Shown: in pieces, positions 27,320 to 36,828 of the stretch
Position numbering within the stretch: position 1 is the stretch's first letter
How the letters are laid out: each line of letters begins with the position of its first letter
DNA from: an uncultured Eggerthellaceae bacterium
GTDB taxonomy: Bacteria; Actinomycetota; Coriobacteriia; Coriobacteriales; Eggerthellaceae
NCBI GenBank assembly: GCA_903789375.1
Contig: CAIFEB010000005.1
Coordinates: 28,041 to 92,040 of the forward strand
Length of the DNA: 64,000 bases
Direction: 5' to 3'
Notes under the pieces: generated by a model
Database searches by the model: none
What the model was told of the DNA's origin: nothing
Seen by the model: only the letters and a program-made list of their open reading frames with translations
Translations under genes and position numbers: made by a program

Positions 27320-28255
27320 ATGCTCAGCCTCATTCTCGCAAACAAGATTCTGTCCCTGTTCGTCATCATGGCGCTCGGGTTCGCGCTCGTGCGCTCCGGC
27401 ATCATGAAGTCGAAGGACTGCTACGGCCTGTCCGTGGTATCGCTCAACATCATCTCGCCCTGCATGATCATCACGGCGTTCCAGGTGGACCTGACGCCCG
27501 AGGTGCAGTCGGGTTTTCTGCTGGCGCTGCTCGCCGGCCTCATCGTGCAGGTCATGTTCTCAATCCTGGCCTGGCTGTTCGGGCGCATCTTCCACTTCGA
27601 CGCGGTCGAGAAGACGGCGGCCATCTACTCCAATGCCGGCAATCTGATCATTCCCCTGGTCACCGCTATCCTCGGATCGGAATGGGTCATCTACTGCACC
27701 GCGTACATGTGCTTCCAGACGCTGTTCATGTGGAGCCATGGGAAGTGCCTGCTGCAGAACAAGCCGCTCAGCTTGCGCGGCACCGACTGGCGCGGCATCC
27801 TGACGGGGGTCAACATGGTGTCGGTCTACGTCGGTCTGGCGCTGTTCGTCACCGGGCTGCGGCTGCCGGGGCCGATCTACGACGGCGTCAGCATGGTCGG
27901 CAACCTCATCGGCCCGGTGGCGATGCTGATCACCGGCATCATCATGGGTGGCCTGGATTTTCGCCAGCTCCGCAGCTACAAGCGCATCGCGCTGCCGGTG
28001 ACGTTCCGCATGGTGGTGTTTCCGCTGTGCGCGCTGGCGGTGCTGAAGTTCACCCCGCTGGCCGCGCTTTCGCCCAACGGCACGAGCGTCCTGTTGATCA
28101 CGCTGCTCGCCGCCGCGGGCCCCACCGCGTCGACCATCAACCAGATGGCGCAGATCTACGACTGCAACGCCGGCTATGCAAGCTCCATCAACGTGATCAC
28201 CACCTTGCTGTGCGTGGCGACGATGCCGCTCATGGTGGCGCTGTACGAGCTGTAG
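27320..28255 (+). CDS. AEC (auxin efflux carrier) family transporter
   Basis: 311 residues with about 10 membrane segments. The pattern (VIMALGFALVRSGIMKSKDC at the start, NIISPCMIITAFQ after TM2, a YSNAGNLIIPLV segment in the middle, and a final TSVLLITLLAAAGPTASTIN) matches the AEC family, whose bacterial members carry malate, malonate or other organic acids or amino acids. It is transcribed alone, between a DODA-type enzyme and a double-MarR regulator. Proximity to the Moco enzyme at 29629-32079 suggests, without proof, transport of an aromatic or carboxylic substrate. Confidence 0.85.
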   Translation: MLSLILANKILSLFVIMALGFALVRSGIMKSKDCYGLSVVSLNIISPCMIITAFQVDLTPEVQSGFLLALLAGLIVQVMFSILAWLFGRIFHFDAVEKTAAIYSNAGNLIIPLVTAILGSEWVIYCTAYMCFQTLFMWSHGKCLLQNKPLSLRGTDWRGILTGVNMVSVYVGLALFVTGLRLPGPIYDGVSMVGNLIGPVAMLITGIIMGGLDFRQLRSYKRIALPVTFRMVVFPLCALAVLKFTPLAALSPNGTSVLLITLLAAAGPTASTINQMAQIYDCNAGYASSINVITTLLCVATMPLMVALYEL

Positions 28256-28394
28256 GCAGCGAGGCGAACACGGCTGCACGCACCTCGATAGAGCTGTCGC
28301 TATCATCGCGCTCTCGCTTGCATTCGAGACCTCGGCGCTATTAATCGTCAGACCGCGACCAGCGCAGCCCCGATGAACCGATTCCGCGATTTCC

Positions 28395-29267
28395 CTATCC
28401 CAGCAGATGCAGCGCACGGTTCGCCGAAAGCACCTTGCGCGCGATCGTCTCGTACTGGTCGAATGCGCCTGCCGGCAGGTCGACAATGCGGCTCCTCAGC
28501 GCTTCGACGACTCCGGGCGTGATGCGCCGGAGCTTGTCCGTGCCCTCCGGTGTAATCGACAGCGTGCACGATCGCCGGTCGGTTTCGCTGCGCGTGCGGA
28601 CGATGCGCCCATGCTGTTCGAGCCTGGCGGATGTCGTCGCCACCTCGTTCGACCGCAAAAGCAACCGCCGCGCCGCATCGCTCGGTCTCATGCCATCGGG
28701 CGTTTCGTACAGAAGATAGAGCAGCCGATACTCGTTGAGCGATATGTTCGCTCGCTTGAGCTGCTGCGTGATGGCGAACACGATCACCCACGACGCATCG
28801 ACGTAGGCGTTCTCGATGCTCATCGACCCGTCCTTGCGATACGTCAGATTGAAGTTCTTGGCAGTCGCCCCCGAATCACGGTACGTCAGCGCGAGCTCCT
28901 CGTCGGTGTAGCAGGACCAGAACTCATGTGCCACCTGCTTGACCGCCGGGTCGATGCGCGCCACCAGATCTCGGCCCGCATCGGTGATGCGCACGGTAAC
29001 GACACGCTTGTCCGCAGAATTATACGCGCGCGTGACCGCCTTCTTGCGCTCCAAACTGTTCAGCGCGATGGTGACGGCCGACTTCGAATGCGCCAGCTCG
29101 TCGGCGATGGCCGACACCGTCATCCCGTCTGGCGCCATGACGAGCCTGATCAGCATGCGGTACTGCGTGATCGATATGCCTCCCATACGCGAAACGGCAT
29201 CGCTTGCCGAGCGCGACAGCAGCACACTCGCGGTAATCCAATCGGTATGACCCGCACTTGCCAGCAT
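28395..29267 (-). CDS. Regulator with two fused MarR domains
   Basis: 290 residues. The N-terminal half has a full MarR domain (GGISITQYRMLIRLV, VSAIADELAHSKSAVTIALN, SADKRVVTVRITDAGRDLV). The C-terminal half repeats the plan (ANISLNEYRLLYLLYE, PSDAARRLLLRSNEVATTSA, SETDRRSCTLSITPEGTDKL). MarR proteins normally act as dimers of single domains of about 140-150 residues, so this looks like a covalent dimer. Start 29267 follows GAGGGGGAG. It is divergent from the Moco enzyme operon at 29629, with a 361-bp region between, and is the natural candidate to control it. Confidence 0.85.
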   Translation of the reverse strand: MLASAGHTDWITASVLLSRSASDAVSRMGGISITQYRMLIRLVMAPDGMTVSAIADELAHSKSAVTIALNSLERKKAVTRAYNSADKRVVTVRITDAGRDLVARIDPAVKQVAHEFWSCYTDEELALTYRDSGATAKNFNLTYRKDGSMSIENAYVDASWVIVFAITQQLKRANISLNEYRLLYLLYETPDGMRPSDAARRLLLRSNEVATTSARLEQHGRIVRTRSETDRRSCTLSITPEGTDKLRRITPGVVEALRSRIVDLPAGAFDQYETIARKVLSANRALHLLG

Positions 29268-29628
29268 GTCCGCTCCCCCTCAGACACCCCGTCGACGCTG
29301 CAGAAGTCTTGCTGCATCGAATAGTTTTGCCAATACGTTATTTTACAAATTTGAACTTGCTCTATCTACCTTCTTTGACGCTTACATCTCGCGCTGTCCC
29401 CGGTATGCTTTTCAACAGGGGAAACGAGCTGTTCGCATCCGATATCGACCTGCTTGCGCAACGTAAGCGAGCAGTGTTCAGCCATACGCTGAAGCGATTT
29501 CGCAGCGGCATCGCAGCGAAACGGCGCAACCGCCAACCGATGCCGACGACCATCCGCTTTCACATGCGGCAAGCACCACCGATCACCGAAGGCGAACCAC
29601 TCTCTCGACACGAGTGAAGGGGGAATCC
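29268..29628. promoter_or_regulatory. Divergent control region between double MarR and Moco enzyme
   Basis: Contains an AT-rich core (about 29322-29365) with the palindrome CAAATTTG and a TTGTAA-like -35 on the minus strand. No gene was found. Operators for the double-MarR protein would be expected here. Confidence 0.45.
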
Positions 29629-32079
29629 ATGTCTGAGGAGAAATGGGTCTGCACCGCGTGTCCCGGATGGGGCGACCATGAGTTCTGCGCCATCAAGACC
29701 GTCGTCAAAGACGGCAAGATCGTGCGGACCGAAGCCGTCGACTACCAGGGCGCGGAGGCGGGCGAAGGCCATTGCTGCCAGAAGGGCATCATGTCCTGGC
29801 GGCAGGTCTACGCGCCCGACCGTCTGCTCCATCCGCTCAAGCGCGCCGGCGAGCGCGGCGAGGGCAAGTGGGAGCAGATTTCCTGGGACCAGGCGTTCGA
29901 TGAAATCGGCGCCAAACTGATGGAGATCAAGGAGAACTACGGCCCCGAAGCTGTGACGTTCTGGAACATCACCACGAGCCTGCCGCCGTCGCAGGGTCTG
30001 GACTCGCTTCTGGGCGAACGGCTTAACTGCCTGTGGGGCGGCACCGACCCGCTGAACGCGTACGGCCTGGACAACGGCCCGTATTACGCCTCGTACTTCG
30101 ACCTGGGCAACTTCTACAAGTACATGATGATCGATCCGGTGAAGTTCGACGGCACCACCTACCTCATCGTCTGGGGCGGCAACCCCGTCGAAAACCAGAT
30201 GCGCTGCGCCAAGCACATCGTCGAGGCGAAGAGCCGCGGCGCTAAGATCGTCGACGTGGGACTTCTGTTCGACGCGACGGCGGGCTATGCGGACTGGTTC
30301 ATCCCGGTCAAGCCCGGCAGCGACACGGCGCTCGCGCTGTGCATGGCCAACCAGATCATCCAGCGCGGCGAAGCCGACATGCCGTACATGATCAAGTACA
30401 CCGTCGCCCCGCTGCTGGTCGATGTCGAAACGGGCAAGTTCGCTGCCAACGACGGTTGGTTCTATTACTGGGACACCGAGTCCGACGCCATCAAACCGAC
30501 GGCACGCGGCGCTGAAGAATACGAGGGCACGCCCGCGACCGAAGGCGTCTTCGAATACGGCGGACACACGTACAAGCCGGCGTTCCAGCTGCTCAAGGAG
30601 CATCTTGCCACCTACACGCCGGAATACCAGGAAGCCATCACGGGCGTTCCCGCAGCTGATGCCGTGAAGCTCGCAGAGGAGTACTCGAGCCATCGCCCGG
30701 CGTTCATTGTGGGCGCGCTGGGTCTCCGCTACCAGAACCAAGGCGACGCGTACCGCGCGCTGTACCTGCTCGGCATGCTCACGGGCAACCTTGGCCAGCT
30801 CAACGGCGGCGTCACGTCCGAGATTCAGCCGTGCGGCTTTCCCATGGGCTTCAACAACACCGAAATCGTGTTCCCCGAGGGCAAGGAGAACGACCGCGCC
30901 CACTACGTGAAGCAGGCCGACTACTTCGAGGATGTGAAACGCGGCAAGTACAAAGCGTTCCTCAACCTGTCAGGCAACCCGGTGCACAACTGCCCCAACC
31001 GCTCGCGCTGGATTGACGACACGTTCCCGCAGATGGAGCTCATCGTCGACATCGACGTGTGGATGACCGACACCGGCGAGTACTCCGACTACGTGCTGCC
31101 CGCCTGCATGCCGTTCGAGCGCGAGGAGCTGATTGCCGCCGCGCAGTACAACCACATCGTGCTGCAGGAGCCGGCCGTCGAGCCGCAAGGCGAATGCAAG
31201 GACCCGGCGTTCATCTACCATGGCTTGGCAGAACGCTTGGGCCTGGGCGAGTACTTCGACAAGACCGCCGATGACTGGATTCGCATCCGCCTGAACACCC
31301 CCTACCCCTTCATCGCCAACGTCGAGCCCAAGATCACGCTCGAGCGACTGAAGGAAGAGAAGATCATTCGCGCCGCGGTGCCGCCGGTGCCGTGGGACCC
31401 ATTCTTGGGCATGAAGTTCGAAACGCCCACGGGCCATATGGAGTTCTACAGCGAGCGTCTGCAGTCTATCGGCCTGCCGATGGCCGCGTACCACGAACCG
31501 TACGAGGCGCCCACGGCGAAGCGCCTGGCCGAGGGGACGGCCAAGCATCCGTACCAGTTCTTCAGCGGCCGACAGCGGTTCTTCATGCAGTCCATGTTCA
31601 GCGACGACCCCGTGATGGCCGAGCTTTCGGGCGGCAAGCCCACGGGCCGCATCAACCCCGTCGACGCGCGGCGCGAGGGCATCGTGGACGGCGACCGATG
31701 CGAGGTGTACAACGAACGCGGTCACGTGGTGATTGAGATGCGCCTTGACCAGGCGATTCCTCCGGGAACCGTGCAAGTGTGGTTCGGTTGGCGCAAGCGC
31801 GCGTTCAACGAGGGCGGCATGTACTCGGAGCTTCTGGTCCCGCTGGGCGACGCCGACACCATCGACGACGCGGCCAACTACTGGTACCAGTGCGTGGCCG
31901 ACGAGGGCAAGGTCGGCGCACTGCTCTCGGGATTCGCCGTGTCCGGCATGGCGGGCGCCTGGGATACCATCTGGGATTGCGCCTGCGAGGTGCGCAAACT
32001 TTCCGACGGCGAACACGAGAACGACGAGAATGCGGACGCCGAAGACAATGAGCGTCACGCCGATGCGAAGGAGGCGTAA
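29629..32079 (+). CDS. Cytoplasmic molybdopterin oxidoreductase catalytic subunit
   Basis: 816 residues, DMSO-reductase superfamily. There is no Tat signal. Residues 6-18 (CTACPGWGDHEFC) and GHCCQKG (about 50) give a [4Fe-4S] site. Moco-binding signatures follow: KWEQISWDQAFDEIG, YLIVWGGNPVENQM, FIPVKPGSDTALALCMA, and the C-terminal RINPVDARREGIVDGDRCEV region. The tail is acidic. With the ferredoxin subunit 6 bp downstream it forms a soluble two-subunit enzyme without membrane anchor. That format is shared by pyrogallol transhydroxylase, acetylene hydratase and gut-bacterial catechol dehydroxylases, so reduction or transformation of an aromatic compound is a plausible but unproven role. ATG 29629 follows AAGGGGGA. 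Confidence 0.88.
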   Translation: MSEEKWVCTACPGWGDHEFCAIKTVVKDGKIVRTEAVDYQGAEAGEGHCCQKGIMSWRQVYAPDRLLHPLKRAGERGEGKWEQISWDQAFDEIGAKLMEIKENYGPEAVTFWNITTSLPPSQGLDSLLGERLNCLWGGTDPLNAYGLDNGPYYASYFDLGNFYKYMMIDPVKFDGTTYLIVWGGNPVENQMRCAKHIVEAKSRGAKIVDVGLLFDATAGYADWFIPVKPGSDTALALCMANQIIQRGEADMPYMIKYTVAPLLVDVETGKFAANDGWFYYWDTESDAIKPTARGAEEYEGTPATEGVFEYGGHTYKPAFQLLKEHLATYTPEYQEAITGVPAADAVKLAEEYSSHRPAFIVGALGLRYQNQGDAYRALYLLGMLTGNLGQLNGGVTSEIQPCGFPMGFNNTEIVFPEGKENDRAHYVKQADYFEDVKRGKYKAFLNLSGNPVHNCPNRSRWIDDTFPQMELIVDIDVWMTDTGEYSDYVLPACMPFEREELIAAAQYNHIVLQEPAVEPQGECKDPAFIYHGLAERLGLGEYFDKTADDWIRIRLNTPYPFIANVEPKITLERLKEEKIIRAAVPPVPWDPFLGMKFETPTGHMEFYSERLQSIGLPMAAYHEPYEAPTAKRLAEGTAKHPYQFFSGRQRFFMQSMFSDDPVMAELSGGKPTGRINPVDARREGIVDGDRCEVYNERGHVVIEMRLDQAIPPGTVQVWFGWRKRAFNEGGMYSELLVPLGDADTIDDAANYWYQCVADEGKVGALLSGFAVSGMAGAWDTIWDCACEVRKLSDGEHENDENADAEDNERHADAKEA

Positions 32080-32085
32080 GGACCC

Positions 32086-32544
32086 ATGGCCGAGAAAATC
32101 ATCGCAGCGCATTCACCGCAAGCGACCGATGTCGCACAGGACGCCATCTTCGTGGACCTGCTGCGCTGCACGGGATGCTGGACCTGCTCGCTTTCGTGCA
32201 TGACGGGAAACAAGCTCAAGGACGGCCAGCATTTCGTGGACGTGCGCACGCTGGGCTCGGGCGAGGGCATCGACCGTCCCGCCGGGACCTGGCCCGACCT
32301 GCACATGAGCTGGATGCCCGTCTACAGCAAGGCATGCGTGAAGTGCGAAAGCCGCACGAGCGAAGGCGAGCTTCCCTACTGCGTGAAGAACTGCCCAAAC
32401 AAGGCGTTGGCGTACGGACCCGAGGCGGTGGCTGAGAAGATGGCTGCAGCGCGCGCCCGTGGAGCGCGCATCTTCGCGCTGCCCGCGTGGGAGCGTTCCA
32501 AGGATGGCATCATCTACGCGAGCGCCGACCGCGAGATTCTGTAA
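32086..32544 (+). CDS. Ferredoxin-type electron-transfer subunit
   Basis: 152 residues with cysteine groups CTGCWTCSLSC (about residue 28), CVKCESRTSEG..YC, and CVKNCPNKA. It is shorter than DmsB proteins and may carry two or three clusters. It starts 6 bp after the Moco subunit stop and should transfer electrons to or from that subunit in the cytoplasm. A hairpin (32611-32620 with 32633-32642) lies about 65 bp after the stop and may end the transcript, though it lacks a T-run. Confidence 0.88.
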   Translation: MAEKIIAAHSPQATDVAQDAIFVDLLRCTGCWTCSLSCMTGNKLKDGQHFVDVRTLGSGEGIDRPAGTWPDLHMSWMPVYSKACVKCESRTSEGELPYCVKNCPNKALAYGPEAVAEKMAAARARGARIFALPAWERSKDGIIYASADREIL

Positions 32545-32610
32545 CGACAACGCCTCGGAAAACCGAGGTCCAGCGCGGGTGAGATCTTTCAATTTCGCCC
32601 GCTCCTCCAC

Positions 32611-32642
32611 AGGCCCCGCTCTCGCTCTCGAAAGCGGGGCCT
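32611..32642 (+). terminator. Hairpin after the Moco/FeS gene pair
   Basis: A 10-bp stem AGGCCCCGCT / AGCGGGGCCT with a 12-nt loop. No strong T-run follows, so termination may be partial. Confidence 0.5.
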
Positions 32643-32743
32643 GCGCGTATCTGTAATCCAAAGGCGGCCCTTCCGCTCGCCGATCCGCCGCTGCAGCGCG
32701 CTACTACAATAAACAGGTCGACATTCGAAGAGAAGGAGCCTCC

Positions 32744-34024
32744 ATGAGCCAAAGCATCGACACCCGCTGCGTGCAAGCAGGCTATACGCCCAAAAACGGC
32801 GAACCGCGCCAGGTGCCCATCATCCAGTCCACCACGTTCAAGTACGATTCGTCCGACGCGATGGGCGCGCTGTTCGACCTCGAGGCCGAAGGGTACTTCT
32901 ATTCACGCTTGCAGAACCCCACGTGCGACACCGTGGCCGCCAAAATCGCCGACCTCGAAGGGGGAACGGCGGCCATGCTCACGTCGTCGGGCATGGCCGC
33001 GACATTCCTCGCCGTGTTCAACATCTGCGAGGCGGGCGGCCACATCGTGTCCAGCTCCACCATCTACGGCGGGTCGTTCAACCTGTTCGCGCACACGATG
33101 CGCAAGATGGGCATCGACGTCACATTCGTCGCGCCCACCTGCACGCCCGACGAGCTTGACGCGGCGTTCAAGCCCAACACGACGTGCGTCTTCGGCGAGA
33201 CCATCGCCAACCCGGCGCTCACGGTCCTGGACATCGAGAAGTTCGCGAACGCGGCGCATCGCCACGGCGTGCCGCTGATCGTCGACAACACGTTCGCCAC
33301 GCCCGTCAACTGCCGGCCCTTCGAGTGGGGCGCCGACATCGTCACGCACTCCACCACCAAGTACATGGACGGGCACGGCGGCGCGCTCGGCGGCGCCATC
33401 GTCGATTCGGGCAAGTTCGACTGGATGGCCCATGCTGACAAGTTCCCGGGGCTGACCACGCCGGACGAGTCGTACCACGGCATCGTGTATGCCGAGCGTT
33501 TCGGACGCGAGGGTGCCTACATCACCAAAGCAACGTCCCAGCTCATGCGCGACCTTGGCCCCATGCAGAGCCCCCAGAACGCCTACTACCTGAACCTGGG
33601 GCTCGAAAGCCTGCACGTGCGCATGCCGCGCCATTGCGAAAACGCGCTTGCGGTGGCCACGTACCTTGCGAAGTCGGACAAGATCGAGTCGGTGTGCTAT
33701 CCCAGTCTTCCGGGCGATGCTTCCTTCGAGCTTTCGCAGAAGTATCTGCCCAACGGCGGCTGCGGCGTCGTGAGCTTCGACGTCAAAGGCGGCAGAGCCG
33801 CGGCTGTCCGCTTCATGGAGGCGCTCAAGATCGCCGCAATCGAGACGCACGTCGCCGACGCCCGCACGTGCTGCCTGCATCCCGCCAGCTCAACCCATCG
33901 CCAGATGAGCGACGACGAGCTGGTGGCCGCCGGCATCAGCCCGTCGATGGTGAGGCTTTCGTGCGGCCTGGAGGGCACCGACGACCTGGTCGCCGATGTC
34001 GCGCAGGCGCTCGAGCACGTGTAG
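32744..34024 (+). CDS. O-acetylhomoserine sulfhydrylase-type PLP enzyme
   Basis: 426 residues, the usual length of the Cys/Met metabolism PLP family. Visible features: the N-terminal VPIIQSTTFKYDSSD, a YSRLQNPTCDTVAAKIADLE region, SSGMAATFL, the phosphate-binding SSSTIYGGSFNLF, IVDNTFATPVNCRPFEWGAD, and the PLP-lysine motif THSTTKYMDGHG. These enzymes make homocysteine or methionine precursors from O-acetylhomoserine and sulfide; the related gamma-lyases degrade methionine. The long form (MetY-like) is favoured by length. A TACAAT box at 32705-32710 and an AAGGAG ribosome-binding site precede the ATG. It is a single-gene unit. Confidence 0.88.
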   Translation: MSQSIDTRCVQAGYTPKNGEPRQVPIIQSTTFKYDSSDAMGALFDLEAEGYFYSRLQNPTCDTVAAKIADLEGGTAAMLTSSGMAATFLAVFNICEAGGHIVSSSTIYGGSFNLFAHTMRKMGIDVTFVAPTCTPDELDAAFKPNTTCVFGETIANPALTVLDIEKFANAAHRHGVPLIVDNTFATPVNCRPFEWGADIVTHSTTKYMDGHGGALGGAIVDSGKFDWMAHADKFPGLTTPDESYHGIVYAERFGREGAYITKATSQLMRDLGPMQSPQNAYYLNLGLESLHVRMPRHCENALAVATYLAKSDKIESVCYPSLPGDASFELSQKYLPNGGCGVVSFDVKGGRAAAVRFMEALKIAAIETHVADARTCCLHPASSTHRQMSDDELVAAGISPSMVRLSCGLEGTDDLVADVAQALEHV

Positions 34025-34185
34025 GAGACGGAAAAATCCCAGGACCGCGCGGCATGCGAAGGCGGGAAGTCGAGCCGTCTGCCAGGCGCCGCTGGCATGC
34101 GAAGGCGCGGAGCAGCAAACCGGCCGCCCTTCGCCTGCCAGACGCTCGCAAGGCTCCGTCCAAGCAACTGAAACGCTGTCCTTTT

Positions 34186-34222
34186 CGAAGGGCTCCTCGG
34201 ACGAGGGGCCCTCCGCGTTTTT
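34186..34222 (+). terminator. Rho-independent terminator after the MetY-like gene
   Basis: A hairpin (34186-34199 with 34202-34215, with G-U pairs) is followed by TTTTT at 34218-34222. It lies just before the stop of the convergent gene. Confidence 0.8.
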
Positions 34223-34232
34223 AGGCGAAGCC

Positions 34233-35063
34233 CTAGTCCGCCAGCAGCATCATGTCGGCGAGCGGGAACGGCGTGCTCTTCGTGACCTTCGCGTACTCGA
34301 CCTTCTCGACCATCTGACCTGCCTCGTTGTACTTCTTCACGATGTTGCCGTGCGCGTCGCAGACGAACGTGAACGTCTCCACCGCGGGAGCGTACGAGCC
34401 GGTCACCGTGGTTTCCGTGCAGCTTGCGGGCAGGCCGTCGTCGGAAAACGTCCAATCGTACGTCCGCTGCGTGCCGAGTGCCGCGTCGCCGCCGTCGGGG
34501 TACGACAGCGTGGTGCTCGTGCGCAGGCCGCGGTCGTCGAACGTCTCGGCGAAGGCGCGCGTCAGGCTGCCGGGGTGCGCGAACGTGCTCGCGCGTTCCA
34601 CGATGGCGCCGGCAGCGTTGTACGCATACCGCACCTCAAGCGTCGAGCCATCGTCGTATGTCCAGGTCACGCTGTTGACGCGGCCGTCGGATTCGTCGAC
34701 GTCCGCCGAGCCCTTGCCGTTGGAGCTGTCATCGCAGCTTGCGTGAAACCCGAGCGCGTCGAAGGATCCGTACGTCACCATGGTGAGGTCGTCCGTCACC
34801 GTCGTGTCGGTGTTGAGGTAGGTCTTCAGCTCGCCGGACGCATTGAAGGCGACGTCGGTCGTGCGCGTGCAGCGGCCGAACCAGTCGCGCGTGATGATAG
34901 TCTGCGATTCGGGCGATTCGTTGGAATACCGCGTGATCTTCGACGGCGTGTAGACGGCATCGCCGCTGGCGAGCCACAGGCCGAAGCCCGCGCAGCCGAC
35001 GACGACCACCGCGATGACGGCCCCGAGGACCACCTGCCACGTTTTCCGCTTGCCCTTCGCCAC
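34233..35063 (-). CDS. Membrane-anchored extracytoplasmic protein, YD-repeat-like
   Basis: 276 residues from the GTG at 35063 (311 if ATG 35168 is used). A basic start (AKGKRKTWQ) leads to one hydrophobic helix ([22 protein letters not shown]), then an extracytoplasmic part of about 240 residues. That part contains repeated segments of the type [33 protein letters not shown] and [17 protein letters not shown], which resemble YD/RHS-like beta repeats. Both starts have G-rich ribosome-binding sites (GGAGGGG before GTG; GGTGGGG before ATG). The function is unknown; cell-envelope location is inferred. Confidence 0.65.
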   Translation of the reverse strand: MAKGKRKTWQVVLGAVIAVVVVGCAGFGLWLASGDAVYTPSKITRYSNESPESQTIITRDWFGRCTRTTDVAFNASGELKTYLNTDTTVTDDLTMVTYGSFDALGFHASCDDSSNGKGSADVDESDGRVNSVTWTYDDGSTLEVRYAYNAAGAIVERASTFAHPGSLTRAFAETFDDRGLRTSTTLSYPDGGDAALGTQRTYDWTFSDDGLPASCTETTVTGSYAPAVETFTFVCDAHGNIVKKYNEAGQMVEKVEYAKVTKSTPFPLADMMLLAD

Positions 35064-35469
35064 GATGCGCCCCTCCGGTCGATACCGCCAGCCCAGCTCG
35101 CTTGGCTGGTTACCTCCAGCCAAGCCCGTTCGGCCGGTTTCGCTTGTTCGGCTCACATTATTCCCCACCCGGCGCGATTTCCCGCGGGCGCAGGTTCAGT
35201 CAACAATTCCAGACCACAGATTCGCCGAAATCGCGGCCGGGCGGGTGGCGTACGTGAACGCCCCGCCGCACCCGCGCGTCCACCGGTGCAATGCCGCCCG
35301 CTCGATTCAGGCGCCCGCGAACCAAGCAAGACGGCCCGTGTGCGACATGAAGCGAAACCCAGCTCCCCACGGCGCAACAGCTCGCGCAACCCCGCCGCAC
35401 CCGCCCGCGCGGGGGCGCATGGTATGCTTGCCACAACCGAACTTCGACCGAGCGACGAGGGGAAACGAC
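35064..35469. other. Divergent intergenic region upstream of xpt
   Basis: No gene. A GGTATGCTT stretch at about 35428-35436 is a possible -10 region of xpt. No purine-riboswitch core was recognised. Confidence 0.4.
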
Positions 35470-36057
35470 ATGGGCATGAAGGCGCTTGAGGACCGCATCC
35501 GGCGGGACGGCATCGTCAAATCCGACCAGGTGCTGAAGGTGGACTCGTTCATCAACCACCAGATGGACGCGCAGCTGTTCCAGCAGATGGCGCGGCGGTG
35601 GAAGCTGGATTTCGCGGGCGCGCCCATCAACAAGATCATGACCATCGAGGCATCCGGCATCGGCATCGCGGCTGTCGCGGGGCTGGTGTTCGGCCTGCCC
35701 GTGGTGTTTGCGAAGAAGAGCCAGTCGATCAACCTGGACGGCTCGGTCTACACCACCAAGATCCACTCGTTCACACACGAGCGCGACTACGACGTGATCG
35801 TGTCGAAGAAGTACATCGGGCCTGATGACCACGTGCTCATCGTCGATGATTTCCTGGCGAATGGGTGCGCGATGACGGGGCTCATCGAGCTGTGCGAGGC
35901 GGCGGGCGCCACCGTCGAGGGCATCGGCGTCGCCATCGAGAAGGGCTTCCAGCCCGGCGGCGCTACGCTGCGCGAGCGCGGGTACCGCCTGGACTCGCTC
36001 GCTATCGTGGACGCCATGGACCCTGTAACCGGCGAGATTGCGTTTCGAAAGGAATGA
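35470..36057 (+). CDS. xpt: Xanthine phosphoribosyltransferase
   Basis: 195 residues, matching the usual Xpt length. The N-terminus [27 protein letters not shown] is characteristic, and the PRPP-binding motif [16 protein letters not shown] lies around residues 122-137. The enzyme converts xanthine and PRPP to XMP, salvaging purines in the cytoplasm. ATG 35470 follows GAGGGGAAA. Three bases separate it from the GNAT gene, so they form an operon. Confidence 0.93.
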   Translation: MGMKALEDRIRRDGIVKSDQVLKVDSFINHQMDAQLFQQMARRWKLDFAGAPINKIMTIEASGIGIAAVAGLVFGLPVVFAKKSQSINLDGSVYTTKIHSFTHERDYDVIVSKKYIGPDDHVLIVDDFLANGCAMTGLIELCEAAGATVEGIGVAIEKGFQPGGATLRERGYRLDSLAIVDAMDPVTGEIAFRKE

Positions 36058-36060
36058 AGC

Positions 36061-36609
36061 TTGGAACCGAAAGAGCACATCGCGCTGGCTGACGGCGCGC
36101 AACATATCGTGGAAGACCAAAGCATGATCGAGATTCGAGCATACGAGCAGGCCGACGTGCCCGGCATGGCTGAGATATGGAACGAGGTCGTGCGCAGCGG
36201 CATCGCGTTTCCGCAGGTGGAAGAGCTTGACGTGCATGCCGCATGCGCATTCTTCGCATCCCAGACGTATTGCGGGGTCGCCGTCGAGGATGGACGCGTG
36301 GTCGGCCTGTACATCCTGCACCCGAACAACGTCGGCCGCTGTGGGCACATCGCCAACGCCAGCTACGCGGTGGCGTCAGACGCCCGCGGCAAGGGCATTG
36401 GCAGAGCACTCGTCGAGGATTCGCTTTCGCAGGCGAAAGCGCACGGCTTTCGCATCATGCAGTTCAACGCGGTGGTGGCGTCGAACGCCGGAGCGCGGCA
36501 TCTTTACGAGAAACTCGGATTCGTGCAGCTGGGTACTATCCCCAAAGGCTTCCGCATGCCCGACGGCGCTTACGCCGATATCTGCCTGTACTACCACGAG
36601 CTTGAGTAA
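36061..36609 (+). CDS. GNAT-family N-acetyltransferase
   Basis: 182 residues. The acetyl-CoA binding pattern is clear: YAVASDARGKGIGRALVEDSL (around residues 101-121), followed by GFRIMQFNAVVASNAGARHLYEKLGF. These proteins acetylate amino groups of small molecules or proteins; the substrate cannot be read. A TTG start at 36061 is used because AAAGGA lies seven bases upstream within the xpt end; ATG 36124 is an alternative. It is probably cotranscribed with xpt. Confidence 0.85.
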   Translation: MEPKEHIALADGAQHIVEDQSMIEIRAYEQADVPGMAEIWNEVVRSGIAFPQVEELDVHAACAFFASQTYCGVAVEDGRVVGLYILHPNNVGRCGHIANASYAVASDARGKGIGRALVEDSLSQAKAHGFRIMQFNAVVASNAGARHLYEKLGFVQLGTIPKGFRMPDGAYADICLYYHELE

Positions 36610-36828
36610 CGCCGATGGCGCGGGCGGTCGCGTGGCAAGAGCGCGGCTTTCGATGCGCGCGGAGGCTTGGATTCGCCTGCGATAGCAAAGGGGATTGATT
36701 CAACAGCAAAAGATGAACCTGGCACCAAATTTCACCTTCAGTCCCAACTCATGAGCGATAAGCAGATAGCTCTGATTTCCGCAAATCATCGGAACCAGCC
36801 AAGCGTCTCCATGACTTGCCAAAATGCT

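Noticed and set aside
25905..27407. 500-codon plus-strand frame across the GC repeats and DODA gene
   Set aside because: Starts in repeats and runs antisense to a gene with intact catalytic motifs.
35064..35469. Purine riboswitch upstream of xpt
   Set aside because: The conserved loop sequences of the purine aptamer were not found and the region is GC-rich without the three-way junction pattern.
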